Source: Endomicrobium sp. (lineage in GTDB: Bacteria > Elusimicrobiota > Endomicrobiia > Endomicrobiales > Endomicrobiaceae). From it: 64,000 bases of DNA. A model generated the notes under the pieces. It was not told the origin of the DNA, ran no database searches, and saw only the letters and a program-made list of their open reading frames with translations. Position numbers and translations under genes: made by a program. Shown piece after piece: positions 9,446 through 20,846 of the stretch; the first letter of the stretch is position 1, and each line of letters starts with the position of its first letter. The stretch lies in assembly GCA_031262585.1 (NCBI GenBank), contig JAISHK010000004.1, forward strand, positions 1 through 64,000, given 5' to 3'.

Positions 9446-10492
9446 TTACCAAGTTTTATTTATTTTAATATTTGCTTTTGTTCTTAAATCACTAACATAA
9501 TCAGCATATACATCTTTAAAGTTTTCTTGAAGTAAAACTTCTGCTATATCATTTTTTACATCTTCAAAAGTTAAATCTCTTTTTGCTTTCTTTTCCTCAA
9601 TTTTAATAAAATGATATCCATCTTCAGTTTTTATTGGTTCTTTTGTATAACCACCTAATTTCATAGAGAAAACAATTCGTGAAATTTCAATTGGAAGGCC
9701 ACTTTTTGCAAATAGTCCTAGGTCACCATTTCTTGCTTTAGAATTAATATCCTCTGAGTATTTAGCTGCAACCTCTACAAAAGTATGTTTTTGAAGCTCT
9801 TTTTTTACAGTTGCAATTTTATCTTTAATAGCTTTTTCTTGAGTTTTAGACATATTCTTAGGAGAATTAATAAAAATTTGCCTTAATCTTACCTGTTCTT
9901 CCGTTAATCCTTTTAGTATATTAGCAAGATTTCCTACAAGAATTTCTTCTTCTTTAGAAACATTTTTCAGCTTGCTACCTTTCATTTTTGTTACAATTTT
10001 ATCATAAAGAGCTTTTACTTCTGCTTCAGAAGGTTTTTTAGTTTTGGGTTCCACAAATTGTTTTATAAGTTTTATAACTGCAATTTTATCACTTAACTCT
10101 TTTTCAAAATTAACAATAGTTATGTTTTCTTTTTTAAGCTCGGCAATAAATTCTGCCTCATTCGTAAACCTTTTTTTGATTTCAGAAATACTATCTTGTA
10201 ACTCTTTTCTCGAAACTTTAATTTTTTGTTTTTTTACTTCTTGTTTTAAAAGAATATACTCAATTTTTTGATTTAAAATAATATCTTTTAACTCATTTTC
10301 TTTTTGATCTGATACTGGTTTGTTTTGTTTATACTGTTCAAAAATAGGTAAAAAGATACTATTAAACTCTGACATAAGAACTGATTCTCCATTTACTACA
10401 GCCAAAGTTTTATCTACCACATCACATGAAGCAGCTACAAGATTTATTGTAAAGAATATTGTTGCTACTAATCCGCTAAAAAACTTTTTCAT
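9446..10492 (-). CDS. SurA/PrsA-like periplasmic parvulin peptidyl-prolyl isomerase
   Basis: Signal peptide, VNGESVLMSEF N-terminal SurA motif, parvulin core (RLRQIFINSPKN..GDLGLFAKSGLP..PIKTEDGYHFIKIEEKK). Confidence 0.88.
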   Translation of the reverse strand: MKKFFSGLVATIFFTINLVAASCDVVDKTLAVVNGESVLMSEFNSIFLPIFEQYKQNKPVSDQKENELKDIILNQKIEYILLKQEVKKQKIKVSRKELQDSISEIKKRFTNEAEFIAELKKENITIVNFEKELSDKIAVIKLIKQFVEPKTKKPSEAEVKALYDKIVTKMKGSKLKNVSKEEEILVGNLANILKGLTEEQVRLRQIFINSPKNMSKTQEKAIKDKIATVKKELQKHTFVEVAAKYSEDINSKARNGDLGLFAKSGLPIEISRIVFSMKLGGYTKEPIKTEDGYHFIKIEEKKAKRDLTFEDVKNDIAEVLLQENFKDVYADYVSDLRTKANIKINKTW

Positions 10493-10539
10493 AACAAATT
10501 CTCCTATAGTAGTTTATCATTTCTTTTAATTCATTTTTT

Positions 10540-11290
10540 CACAGTTCATCAAGATATCTTTATCTATTGTGAGAAGTCTTATCTAACAAAACTTTTAACA
10601 TTATGGTTTATCATAATTTCAAATTCTTGTTTTTCATTTTTAAACCGTAAATCAAATTTTTCTTTCTCTAAAGTTCTCTTAATAGTTTCTTTTGATTTCT
10701 TAAAAAGCATTGAAAAGAATTTTTATTCATACACTTTTATATCACATTGATCCATATACAGAGAAGTTTCAACAACATTGAATAATTCACTATTTTTAAG
10801 ATTTAAAATTAACTTTTCAAATTCAGATATAAGTTTACTTTTTTCTGAAAGATTCTATAAATCCACGTTAAAATTTTTGTAGTTTTGATTTATTTAAAAA
10901 CACTTTAAACAAGTTGTAAATCATAACATTCATTGATTTTATGATTTCATAAAATCCTTTATAATAAGTTTCTAAAAGTAAGCTATTTTATTTGTCATAC
11001 TGTTTTTGCTATTCTTTTTTAAAGATATTTACGTGTTTTTATATTCTACTTTTTACCATATCCTTCTTTTTAGCAATTCCTTTAACAATATATTCTTCTA
11101 CTATAGCATCAATAAACTATTTTCTACACAATTATCTTTGCGTTTTTTACATTCATTGGTATCGTTGATAATTTTTTATTTAAAATATCGCCAGAAATCT
11201 TTCTTTATCAATATTTGCAATAACTTGTTCCTTTTTTACAAATACTAACAGAGATAATACTGCAGAAAATATTACGATTGTCAATATTAA
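10540..11290 (-). pseudogene. decayed second parvulin/SurA-like protein
   Basis: Minus-strand fragments: IFSAVLSLLVFVKKEQVIANIDKERFLAIF, IDAIVEEYIVKGIAKKKDMV, FKNEKQEFEIMINHNVKS, in SurA-like order. Confidence 0.45.
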
Positions 11291-11993
11291 ACTCATAACA
11301 ATCTATTTTTCCTTTATATTGCACAACTCCAAGGATTTTACAAATTTACATTTTATTAGTCAAATTTTCTATTTGTAAAGCTAATATTGCCTAAAGAAAA
11401 CAGTAGAAATATTAATAAAATTAAAATTATCATTCTAAAACATATAAAGAAATTATGCAATTCCAAATTACAAAAATATTTTTTCCGAAAAATTTGAAAG
11501 TAAAAATATAAAATTCTTAATCTAAATTAAGAACAAAAATTAGTCGCTCATTTTTATTACAAATAATGCTACAAACATTGAAATAGCATATAATACTAAA
11601 ATTTGTTTTCAAAAATTTGCTTGTTTTAAAACTAAAATTAAAAAAATTAACTTCTTAGTGTTGCATAGATGAAAATACTATTAAAAATATATATTATCCA
11701 TAAAACAACACTTAAATTTATTATCTTGGATATCAAAACATTTAAAAAATATGACAAAGACAGACACAGACATATTGTCATTGAAAGAGAATATGCAACG
11801 ATATAATTTTAATATATTCTAAAGATTTTTCATAATTGAATACAATTCATATGATTAGTCGAAAGAATAAATAAAACGAAATTTACACATGCAACCATTA
11901 TGTAACAATCTTTTTGTATTGTCCTTATTATTTGTTTAATATTACTAGATTTTCAGATAAAGTGAAAATTCATATTGTAAGTTGTTATAACAA

Positions 11994-13085
11994 TTATGCA
12001 TTTAATTTAAACTTTATAATATCACCGTCTTTAACTAAATATTCTTTTCCTTCACTTCTTAAAAGACCGACTTCTTTTACTGCTTTTTCGTTACCAAATT
12101 TAAATAAATCATCAAAACTCATAACTTCTGCTCTTATAAAACTTTTTTCAAAATCAGAATGTATTACCCCGGCTGCTTGAGGTGCAAGAATTCCTTTTCT
12201 TATAGTCCAGGCCCTTACTTCTTTCTCTCCAGCAGTAAGAAATACGGATAGGTCTAATAATTCGTAACTTGCTCTTATTAAACGATTAAGTCCAGATTCC
12301 ATAAACCCCAAATCTTTTAAAAATATATCCCGATCTTTTTCGGAAAGTTCAGTAAGCTCTGATTCTATTTTTGCACATATTGATATTGTTTGAGCATTTT
12401 CAGCTTTTGACTTTTCCTTAACAATTTCTGTATATTTATTTTTCATTAAAGGCAAGTTGTTTTCAGAAACATTACAAACGTATAAAGTAGGTTTTGCGGT
12501 TATTAAGAAGAAATTCTTTAGTATTTCTTTTTCTTCGTCATCAAGTGTTAAAATTCTTGCAGGTTTTCCTAATTCAAGATGTGCTTTAATTTTTATTGCA
12601 AGATGCTTTTCTACTATTTTTTTTTTATCGTCAAGACGAACGCTTTTTTCTAACCTTTCGAGTTTTCTAGATATCATATCTAGGTCAGATAAAATAAGTT
12701 CAGTATCTATAATTTCTATATCTTTTATAGGATTAACTTCACCCATAACATGTGTTATGTTTTTATTTTCAAAACATCTTATTACATGCACAATTGCAGC
12801 ACTTTCTCTTATGTGTGTTAAAAATTGATTACCTAATCCTTCACCATTCGCTGCACCTTTTACAAGTCCAGCAATATCTACAAATTCTACAGCAGCAGGA
12901 ATTATTTTTTTTGCATTATACAATTTCTTTAAAAAGTTCAATCTGAAATCAGGAACTGCAACCATCGCTATATTGGGATTTATTGTACAAAAAGGATAGT
13001 TGGCAACTTCAGCCCCTGCATTTGTTATAGCATTGAATAATGTTGATTTCCCGACATTAGGTAATCCTACTATACCAAGTTTCAT
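11994..13085 (-). CDS. ychF: GTP/ATP-binding protein YchF (OLA1 family)
   Basis: MKLGIVGLPNVGKSTLFNAIT, ANYPFCTINPN, FVDIAGLVKGAANGEGLGN, C-terminal TGS domain. Confidence 0.96.
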   Translation of the reverse strand: MKLGIVGLPNVGKSTLFNAITNAGAEVANYPFCTINPNIAMVAVPDFRLNFLKKLYNAKKIIPAAVEFVDIAGLVKGAANGEGLGNQFLTHIRESAAIVHVIRCFENKNITHVMGEVNPIKDIEIIDTELILSDLDMISRKLERLEKSVRLDDKKKIVEKHLAIKIKAHLELGKPARILTLDDEEKEILKNFFLITAKPTLYVCNVSENNLPLMKNKYTEIVKEKSKAENAQTISICAKIESELTELSEKDRDIFLKDLGFMESGLNRLIRASYELLDLSVFLTAGEKEVRAWTIRKGILAPQAAGVIHSDFEKSFIRAEVMSFDDLFKFGNEKAVKEVGLLRSEGKEYLVKDGDIIKFKLNA

Positions 13086-13108
13086 GAACCCTCTTTAATA
13101 TATGTGTA

Positions 13109-14386
13109 TTAGATTCTTATTGTTCCATTTCCTTTTACTACATATTTAGTAGTTGTAAGCTCTTTAATGCCCATAGCTCCACGAGCATGGAGTTTTTGAG
13201 TTGAAATTCCTATCTCGCAGCCTAATCCAAATACATTCCCATCGTGTAATCTTGTTGATGCATTTACAAAAACAGCCGAAGAATCAACTTCTGCAATGAA
13301 TTTATTAGCATTTTTTTTATCGTTTGTAACTATAGCATCAGAATGCATAGAACCATATTTATTTATATGTTCTATTGCTTCTTCTAATGAATCTACTATT
13401 TTAATAGATATCTTTAAATCAAGATATTCAGTTCTCCAATCTTTTTCTGTTGCTGATTTTATCGAATTGACTATTTTTTTTGATATTTCACACCCTATAA
13501 TTTCAACACCAGCATCGTTATATAGTTTACATAAAGATGGTAAAACTTTTTCTGCCAAATCTTTATGAATAAGCAGTGTTTCCATTGCATTACATACTGA
13601 GGGACTTTGACATTTTGCATTTAAAGCTATATTTATAGCCATATTGACGTCTGCATCTTTATCTATATATGTATGACATAGACCTTTCCCATGAAATAAG
13701 ACAGGAATAGTAGAATGATTTTTAATAAATTTAATCAATTCCTCGCTTCCTCTGGGTATTACTAAATCTATAAAATCATCAAGATGTAAAAGTTCACAAA
13801 TAACATTTCTATCCATAGTATCAATGAATTGAATAGCCCCTAAAGGCATACCTGCTTTTATTCCAGCAACACATATTGTTTTTGCAAGAATTTTGTTAGA
13901 ATTTATGGCTTCGTAGCCACCTTTTAAAATAACTGCATTCCCTGCTTTTAAACATAAAACAGCAGCGTCAACAGTAACATTTGGACGTGCTTCATAAATC
14001 ATTGCTATTACACCTAATGATACTCTTATTTTTTTAATATCGATATTAACAGAAGGAATGATTTCTTCAGCTATTGTCCCAATAGGATCTTGTAAAAAAA
14101 TAACGTCTTTTATACTCTTTATCATATTGTAAAAACGTTTTTCATTTAAAGTAATCCTATCTATAAAAGCTGAACCTATCCCAGCATCTTTTGCCGCTTG
14201 AATATCTATTTCATTGTAAAATAATATTTCTTTTATATTTTGTTGTAGAGCATCGACCATCGATAACAGGATATTGTTTTTTTGTTCAGAACTCATTGAA
14301 ACAAGTTTTCTTGAAGCAGATTTTGCAATTTGAGCTTTTGATAACATAGTTTGTTTTAATTCATTATTCCCCATGATAAACTCCAA
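13109..14386 (-). CDS. proA: gamma-glutamyl phosphate reductase
   Basis: GVIAMIYEARPNVTVDAA, LKGGYEAINSN, DLVIPRGSEELI, CQSPSVCNAMETLL motifs. Confidence 0.96.
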   Translation of the reverse strand: MEFIMGNNELKQTMLSKAQIAKSASRKLVSMSSEQKNNILLSMVDALQQNIKEILFYNEIDIQAAKDAGIGSAFIDRITLNEKRFYNMIKSIKDVIFLQDPIGTIAEEIIPSVNIDIKKIRVSLGVIAMIYEARPNVTVDAAVLCLKAGNAVILKGGYEAINSNKILAKTICVAGIKAGMPLGAIQFIDTMDRNVICELLHLDDFIDLVIPRGSEELIKFIKNHSTIPVLFHGKGLCHTYIDKDADVNMAINIALNAKCQSPSVCNAMETLLIHKDLAEKVLPSLCKLYNDAGVEIIGCEISKKIVNSIKSATEKDWRTEYLDLKISIKIVDSLEEAIEHINKYGSMHSDAIVTNDKKNANKFIAEVDSSAVFVNASTRLHDGNVFGLGCEIGISTQKLHARGAMGIKELTTTKYVVKGNGTIRI

Positions 14387-14559
14387 CTAATTAAGTGCGA
14401 TAATCACTGCACTTTTAACTTTAAAAATGATTAAAAACTTATAATAAAATTAACATTAGGCACAGATTTATTCTATCATATGTAAAAAATATGTTCAAAT
14501 CTCTTATAAGTATAAAATTGACAAATTTATTAAAAAGGAAAAATTCTTAAAAAATGTAC

Positions 14560-17500
14560 GCTCATTTTAACAATTACATTGCTAATATCAATAAAGCAGT
14601 TTCCATGCGTTCAAAAGATGTTTTTTTATTGCACTGAATGAAAATTACTGAACCAAAAGGTAACACACGAACAAATTCGAATTGTAAAATTAATAATTTT
14701 CGTGCTGCAAGAATCTTTTACCCTAATTAACACTTCAATCTACAACTTCTAAAAAATTTATAGCTATGTCTAAAATTGCTGAACAAGGTGTACATGACTA
14801 TGACTATTATGAATATAGTCACATCATATAAACTAAACCACTCAAGTATTATACAAAAATATGAGAATTTTTTTAAAGAAAAAGTTGATTTATTATAAAT
14901 AATATTACTTCAAAGCAAGAATATAAAACATTAAGAAAGCTTATAAAATAGTGGATGCAAATTTTTCTGCAAAAGTAAAAAATGAATATAAAGCAAGAAC
15001 TATATCAAAATTAACTCTTTTAGAAGAGCTAAAATTTTAGAGAGAAAATTTCCAATGTATATTCTACTATATATTTTACTGGACATTATTTAATAAAAAA
15101 TTTATAAATACTGTAGAAGTATCTGCTGAAATAGAAAATGATATGTCTGAATCTATTTTAATTTTAAATTTTTTGTAGTAAAAATGATTGAAGCTTTTAA
15201 CAAGTCTTTGAAAATTTACTACTTCGTGAAGTATCTTAAATATTATGAAAAAAGTCTCTGAAAACACATTTTCTTAACAAAAAACAAAACTTACACAAGT
15301 AGAGTATAGATACAAACAAGAGGTTGAATAATAAAACTCATTATGTTAAATTTGCTTTATTTGAGGATTTAGGGTATTTTATTAATTCAAAAAAGAACAA
15401 AGTAATTTTTAATCAATACAACGTAGATTATGTTGAAGCATTAAATTCAAAAAATCTCGCCTCAAAATAATTTTATAATGATCATTTAATTTAATAATCT
15501 TTAAACAGTACATATGTATTAAAAAGAAATATTTTAAGAAAAAGAAAACTTAACCTTATGAGACAAAGATATTCTCTCTATGAAATTCTAACAGTAAGTT
15601 TAATTGAAGAAGCTTGAAAATATGCTGAAATTTTTCTTCTTATGCTAAAACGATTTATCAAAATTACTCTCCTGTTACTAAAATAGAAACCTTATTTTAA
15701 TACTTTTAATATAAGAAATTCAAATTAGAAAAGCTTAAACATTATTTTTATTTATTATTAATAATATTTCTCTTTTACAGAACAACAAAAGGGCACTACA
15801 ATAAAATTTAATTCTGGTTAAATAAAACATATAAAAAACAAATTTTCACTAAAATATACTTTTAGAGGTTCTATAAAGAAAACGTTAAAAATAATATGCG
15901 TTTTGAAATTAAAGAACAGTTTACTAATTATAATTTTAAGAAAGATGATAAGATTTTAAAAGTGAAAGTCTATCTAAAAGATGTGATGATCAAAACCAAT
16001 AAATTTTAAAAAACTAATTTATTTTATACAAGTAACAATATTTCACAAAAATTATTATTAAATTTGTGAATATATTCTATACAAGATGTAGCTTGTGAAT
16101 TAATAAGTAATCAAGAAATAAATTTTGAAATTAATATTCCTAAAAAAGAATATACATAAATTGGACGAAAGAGGTCAATTTTAAGCGATTCGTATCAAGA
16201 ATAAAGAATTTGTAAGAACTTTTGTAGCAATAGCTCGTACTCTAAAAGAAAGAATAAGAATTGTAAATATAAAAATTAATATAGATAATGAACTGATCTT
16301 TTACGTTCAAAAATGTTTCAAATAATATAATTCTATCGAATGATAAGACATTTTAGTTCGTGTATATAAAAGACACACAATGGCAGCTTACCGATAGCGT
16401 AAAAATGAAATTATAAAAAATTGAAAAGAATGATATTTTTGTTACTAGTGAATAATTTGACAAGATTAATAGTCTTGAAAAAAATGATTTCTTCTTCAAA
16501 ACTCAGAGTATTAATATTACGACGTATTTCATTATGAAATAAATATAAATTTTGTTGTTATTGATATAAAAGAAAATCTTTCTCATGTGCGTAATTTATT
16601 GCCAAAAGAAAACTAAAAAACTCATTATTGCTAAATTTAAATAATCTGCCACACCTCTACACCTATAAAATCATTATAACTATAATTTCGGAATTTTCTA
16701 CATAAGAGTTTAGAAATATTTTTGAAAATACTATTAAAGAAAAAATAATACATGTTTCTGTGATTACTGATATCGAAATAGTTATTAGAAAAAGAAAACT
16801 TATTATCTTATGATACTATACTTGATGTTATACAGAAAATAAATCTTTCAAACATTTCATACCTACTGGAACAGTAGATGAAAAAAATAATAGTTATATT
16901 ATAAAAACAATAGAGAAAAATATACTGATGTAGAAGTGAAAATACGCATTAATTACTGCTCCATCTAGCTCTGTTGTAAAAATAAAAAACATTGTAACTT
17001 TAAAGTTTTACCTTATGAAATTACTTCATTTCAAAACTTAATCTAATTGTCTTTATATATTCAAAAATCTATAATTAATACAATAAATGTGGTTTAAAAA
17101 TAACTGATAAATTAAAATATGTGTTACAGCTTTAAGTATTGTAAAAATGATACTAAATTATATGGTAAGCTATATATTCTTTTTGAAAAGCTCTTGTTGA
17201 CATAGTTTTACTTACTGGAATTTTATTTTTATTATGAAAAATATTAAAATGTAATAAAATAATGACTATACATTACTTTTAAATCTTTTAATATCAATGT
17301 TTTTTATTTATTTTCAAAAAAGCAATTAAGGTTGTGAATTTCAATAATCAAAGATGGATAATGTGAAATATTTCTTTCCGACATTATAACCGTATTCTTT
17401 CTTTAGTATTTTGGGATCTTTTAATGAAAACATTAAAAGAACATCTGTTAAAATAGGGGAAAAACATACTTTTATTGAAGTTGTTATTTTAAAAAAGATG

Positions 17501-17750
17501 AATATTTTGAATCAAAGTTTAGGAAAATTTTACTGATTACAATCCTGCATTTTGTATTATTTATCATAATTTCTAACACTGCAGGAACTAAAAAAATATA
17601 ATGAATTTCTAGAATGAGAGAAGACAAACCCGAGATAAATCCCTTTTGTTGGACATTCAATGTTTAAGGATGTAAATAAGGTGTTACTTTTGTTTATTAT
17701 AAATTTACAAAAGTAGACTATGCACAAATCACAAAAAAAGATGCCAAATA
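14560..17750 (+). pseudogene. large decayed coding region(s), possibly an AsmA/TamB-like envelope protein
   Basis: No long ORF, but plus-strand fragments such as HYVKFALFEDLGYFINSKKNKVIFNQYNVDYVEALNSKNLASK and MRFEIKEQFTNYNFKKDDKILKVKVYLKDVMIKTNKF; family call is weak. Confidence 0.3.
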
Positions 17751-17781
17751 AATTTATATCAATCATTCGTTTTCTAAAATC

Positions 17782-18123
17782 TCATTTTTTATTTTTTTTA
17801 GTTTTTGCAGATTTGTGAATTTGAGCTTTTAAATTTTCAAGTTCTTTATTAAGACGTGCTATTTCCTTATTGGTTATAATCCCCATTTGACTTATCGTTG
17901 TTCTGACTGTTTCATGAATTTTTCTTGATAACTCTTTTTTTGTATCTTCAGCTTGCTTTATAGCTTTTTCAATAAATTTTTTACCCTCTGCTACCCCTAA
18001 CTTATTTTCTTTTACAAACTGTTTTGCCATTTTTTCAATTTTCGATTTTCCTTTTAATGCTAAACCTATACCTGCATAAAATACTGATTTCAAATTTTTC
18101 ATTTTCACCCTCTTTGAAAACAA
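17782..18123 (-). CDS. phasin-like/coiled-coil small protein
   Basis: 113 aa, helical, Lys/Glu-rich, FYAGIGLALKGKSKIEKMAKQFVKENKLGVAEGKKFIEKAI resembles the phasin superfamily. Confidence 0.6.
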   Translation of the reverse strand: MFSKRVKMKNLKSVFYAGIGLALKGKSKIEKMAKQFVKENKLGVAEGKKFIEKAIKQAEDTKKELSRKIHETVRTTISQMGIITNKEIARLNKELENLKAQIHKSAKTKKNKK

Positions 18124-18271
18124 TTTATACTCAATTGAACTTTATTAATAAATTTATATCAAAAATCTTAAATTTTATTAAAGAAAGAACTAAAGTAAAT
18201 AGCGTAAAAATCCAAAGCTAAACCAATAAAGTATCATTACTACTTAATTATTCTTAAATCAATATAAAATA

Positions 18272-20101
18272 TTATTCAACCGTCACTGACTTAGCAAGAT
18301 TTCTTGGTTGATCCACATCACAGCCAAGAGAAACAGAAATATAGTAAGCAAAAAGTTGCAATGGTATAGCTGTAATAATTGGGGATATAAATTCATCGGT
18401 ACTAGGAACATAAATTACATGATCACTTTTAGAAGCAATCTTTTTATCTCCATCATGAGCTATCGCTATAACAACACCACCTCTTGCCTTTACCTCTTCT
18501 ATATTTGAAATAATTTTCTCATATATTTTACTCTTAATAGCTATAGCGACTACTGGCATAAACTCATCAATTAAAGCTATCGGTCCATGTTTCATTTCAC
18601 CAGCAGCATAACCTTCTGCATGAATATATGAAATTTCCTTAAGCTTTAAAGCACCTTCTAATGCTAATGGATAATTTACATGTCTTCCCAAATACAAAAA
18701 ATTTTTTTTATGTTCAAAAAATTTCGCAATATCATTAACAGTTTCTGCAATACTTAAAAACTTATTAACTTTTAAAGGCACTTCCCACAATTCTTTTAAA
18801 TATCTTTTTAATTCCTTATTTGTAAGAGTTCTTTTTTTAGAGGCTAAATCTAAAGCAAGCATATAAAATACTGCAAGTTGGCCAGTAAAAGCTTTTGTAG
18901 ACGCAACACCTATTTCAGGACCGCAATGCGTATAAATAGTATATGTAGCTTCTCTACTTATGCTTGAACCTACGATATTACATACTGCAAGAGTCTGACA
19001 ACCATTCTTTTTAGCAAGCCTTAAAGCCGCTAAGGTATCCGCAGTCTCTCCAGATTGAGAAACTACAATAACCAAAACTTTATTATTTAAAATAGGATTT
19101 CTATATTTAAATTCTGAAGCAACATCAACTTCAGTAGGTATTTTTGCAAAATTTTCAAATAAAAATTTCGATACCAATCCGGCATGATACGCAGTACCGC
19201 AACCTACGACATAAATACTTGAAATTTTTATTATATCCTCTTCTTTAAATTTAACTTCTTCAATGCAAACTTTTCCATCATCAGGATAAATCCTATCTCT
19301 AAAGGTATCTTCTATCGTTCTAGGCTGTTCAAATATTTCTTTCAACATGAAATGCTTATAACCGTTCTTCTCAGATTGCATGGCATTCCATTTTATATTT
19401 TTTATTTCTCTTGACTGTATACTATTTTCAATATTCTTTACAACTACTTTATCCTCAGTAATTTCAGCAACATCACCATTCTCAAGAAAAATCATATTAC
19501 GTGTATAAGGAAGTAAAGCCGAAACATCTGAAGCTATGAAATTTTCACCTTTCCCAATACCTATAATTAAAGGAGCATCTTGACGAGCGCAAACTATCTT
19601 ATTAGGTTCGTCTTTACATATTACTCCAAGTGCGTAGGAACCCTTTAATTCTTTTAAAGTTTTTAATACAGCCTTAAACAAATCTTTATCATAATGCTTT
19701 TTTATAAGATGAACTATCGATTCAGTATCAGTCTCAGAACTAAATTTTCTTACTTCCTTTTGAAGTTTTAATTTTAATTCCGCATAATTTTCTATTATCC
19801 CATTATGTACAATAACTATACTATTTGTACTATCCGTATGTGGATGAGCATTCTCTTCCGAAGGTTTGCCGTGCGTTGCCCAACGTGTATGACCTATGCC
19901 TATATTTGAATTTATAGGATCTCTTTTAAGTTCTTTTTCAAGATTGCAAAGTTTACCAACACTTCTTCTTATCTGCAATTTATTCCCAACTATCACAGCG
20001 ATACCAGCTGAATCATATCCTCTATATTCCAGTCTTTTCAATCCTTTAAATACGACATCCGCCGCATTTTGGCAACCTATATATCCAATAATTCCGCACA
20101 T
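18272..20101 (-). CDS. glmS: glutamine-fructose-6-phosphate aminotransferase (isomerizing)
   Basis: MCGIIGYIG N-terminus, TRWATHGKPSEENAHPH, VSQSGETADTLAALR, C-terminus DQPRNLAKSVTVE. Confidence 0.98.
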   Translation of the reverse strand: MCGIIGYIGCQNAADVVFKGLKRLEYRGYDSAGIAVIVGNKLQIRRSVGKLCNLEKELKRDPINSNIGIGHTRWATHGKPSEENAHPHTDSTNSIVIVHNGIIENYAELKLKLQKEVRKFSSETDTESIVHLIKKHYDKDLFKAVLKTLKELKGSYALGVICKDEPNKIVCARQDAPLIIGIGKGENFIASDVSALLPYTRNMIFLENGDVAEITEDKVVVKNIENSIQSREIKNIKWNAMQSEKNGYKHFMLKEIFEQPRTIEDTFRDRIYPDDGKVCIEEVKFKEEDIIKISSIYVVGCGTAYHAGLVSKFLFENFAKIPTEVDVASEFKYRNPILNNKVLVIVVSQSGETADTLAALRLAKKNGCQTLAVCNIVGSSISREATYTIYTHCGPEIGVASTKAFTGQLAVFYMLALDLASKKRTLTNKELKRYLKELWEVPLKVNKFLSIAETVNDIAKFFEHKKNFLYLGRHVNYPLALEGALKLKEISYIHAEGYAAGEMKHGPIALIDEFMPVVAIAIKSKIYEKIISNIEEVKARGGVVIAIAHDGDKKIASKSDHVIYVPSTDEFISPIITAIPLQLFAYYISVSLGCDVDQPRNLAKSVTVE

Positions 20102-20115
20102 AAATAAGCTATCCT

Positions 20116-20844
20116 CTATTTTATAAGCTCCTTCATACTTCTTACAGCTTTTTCAAGTCCTGTAAATATAGACTTCGCAATAATTGAAAATCCTATATTA
20201 AATTCATTCATTCCTACGACCTTGCAAATTTGCCCAACATTATCATAATCTAATCCATGTCCAGCATTCAATAAAAGATCACTTTTTACTGCTTCTTTTG
20301 AAGCTTCTAAAACCTTATCCATTTCAGCTTTAAATTCAATAGAATCTACTCCATTTTCTCTAAAAAGCTTCGCATATTTTCCAGTATGTAATTCTACCGT
20401 ATGGCCACCAACTTCCTTACAAGCCATCACCTGCTCCATATCAGGCTCTATAAACAAACTTACTATTATACCAGCTTTTTTAAGTCTCATAACAACATTC
20501 TCAATAACTTCTTTATTATTTTTTACATCAAGACCGCCTTCGGTTGTAAGTTCTTGCCTTTTTTCAGGAACTATACAAACAAAATCTGGTTTTACATCTA
20601 AAGCAATTTTAACAATATCCTCATTTATAGACATTTCAAGATTAAGCTTTGTTTTAATAGAATTCCTTATCTGATAAATGTCAAAATCTTGAATATGTCT
20701 TCTATCTTCTCTCAAATGCACTGTTATTGAATCCGCTCCTGCCTTTTCACATACTAAAGCTGCATCCGTTACGGACGGAATTTTTTCTTTTCTTGCCTGT
20801 CTTATTGTAGCTATATGATCTATATTTACGCCAAGTTTTATCAT
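20116..20844 (-). CDS. pdxJ: pyridoxine 5'-phosphate synthase
   Basis: LGVNIDHIATIRQARK, HLREDRRHIQD, NAGHGLDYDNV, EFNIGFSIIAKSIF. Confidence 0.97.
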   Translation of the reverse strand: MIKLGVNIDHIATIRQARKEKIPSVTDAALVCEKAGADSITVHLREDRRHIQDFDIYQIRNSIKTKLNLEMSINEDIVKIALDVKPDFVCIVPEKRQELTTEGGLDVKNNKEVIENVVMRLKKAGIIVSLFIEPDMEQVMACKEVGGHTVELHTGKYAKLFRENGVDSIEFKAEMDKVLEASKEAVKSDLLLNAGHGLDYDNVGQICKVVGMNEFNIGFSIIAKSIFTGLEKAVRSMKELIK

Positions 20845-20846
20845 TT

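Noticed and set aside
11006-11248. 80-aa plus-strand ORF
   Set aside because: Phe/Tyr/Leu-rich translation typical of AT-rich noncoding DNA; the opposite strand carries parvulin-like fragments
17557-17766. 69-aa minus-strand ORF near the phasin-like gene
   Set aside because: Low-complexity Phe/Ser/Cys-rich translation; lies in the decayed block whose plus strand looks formerly coding
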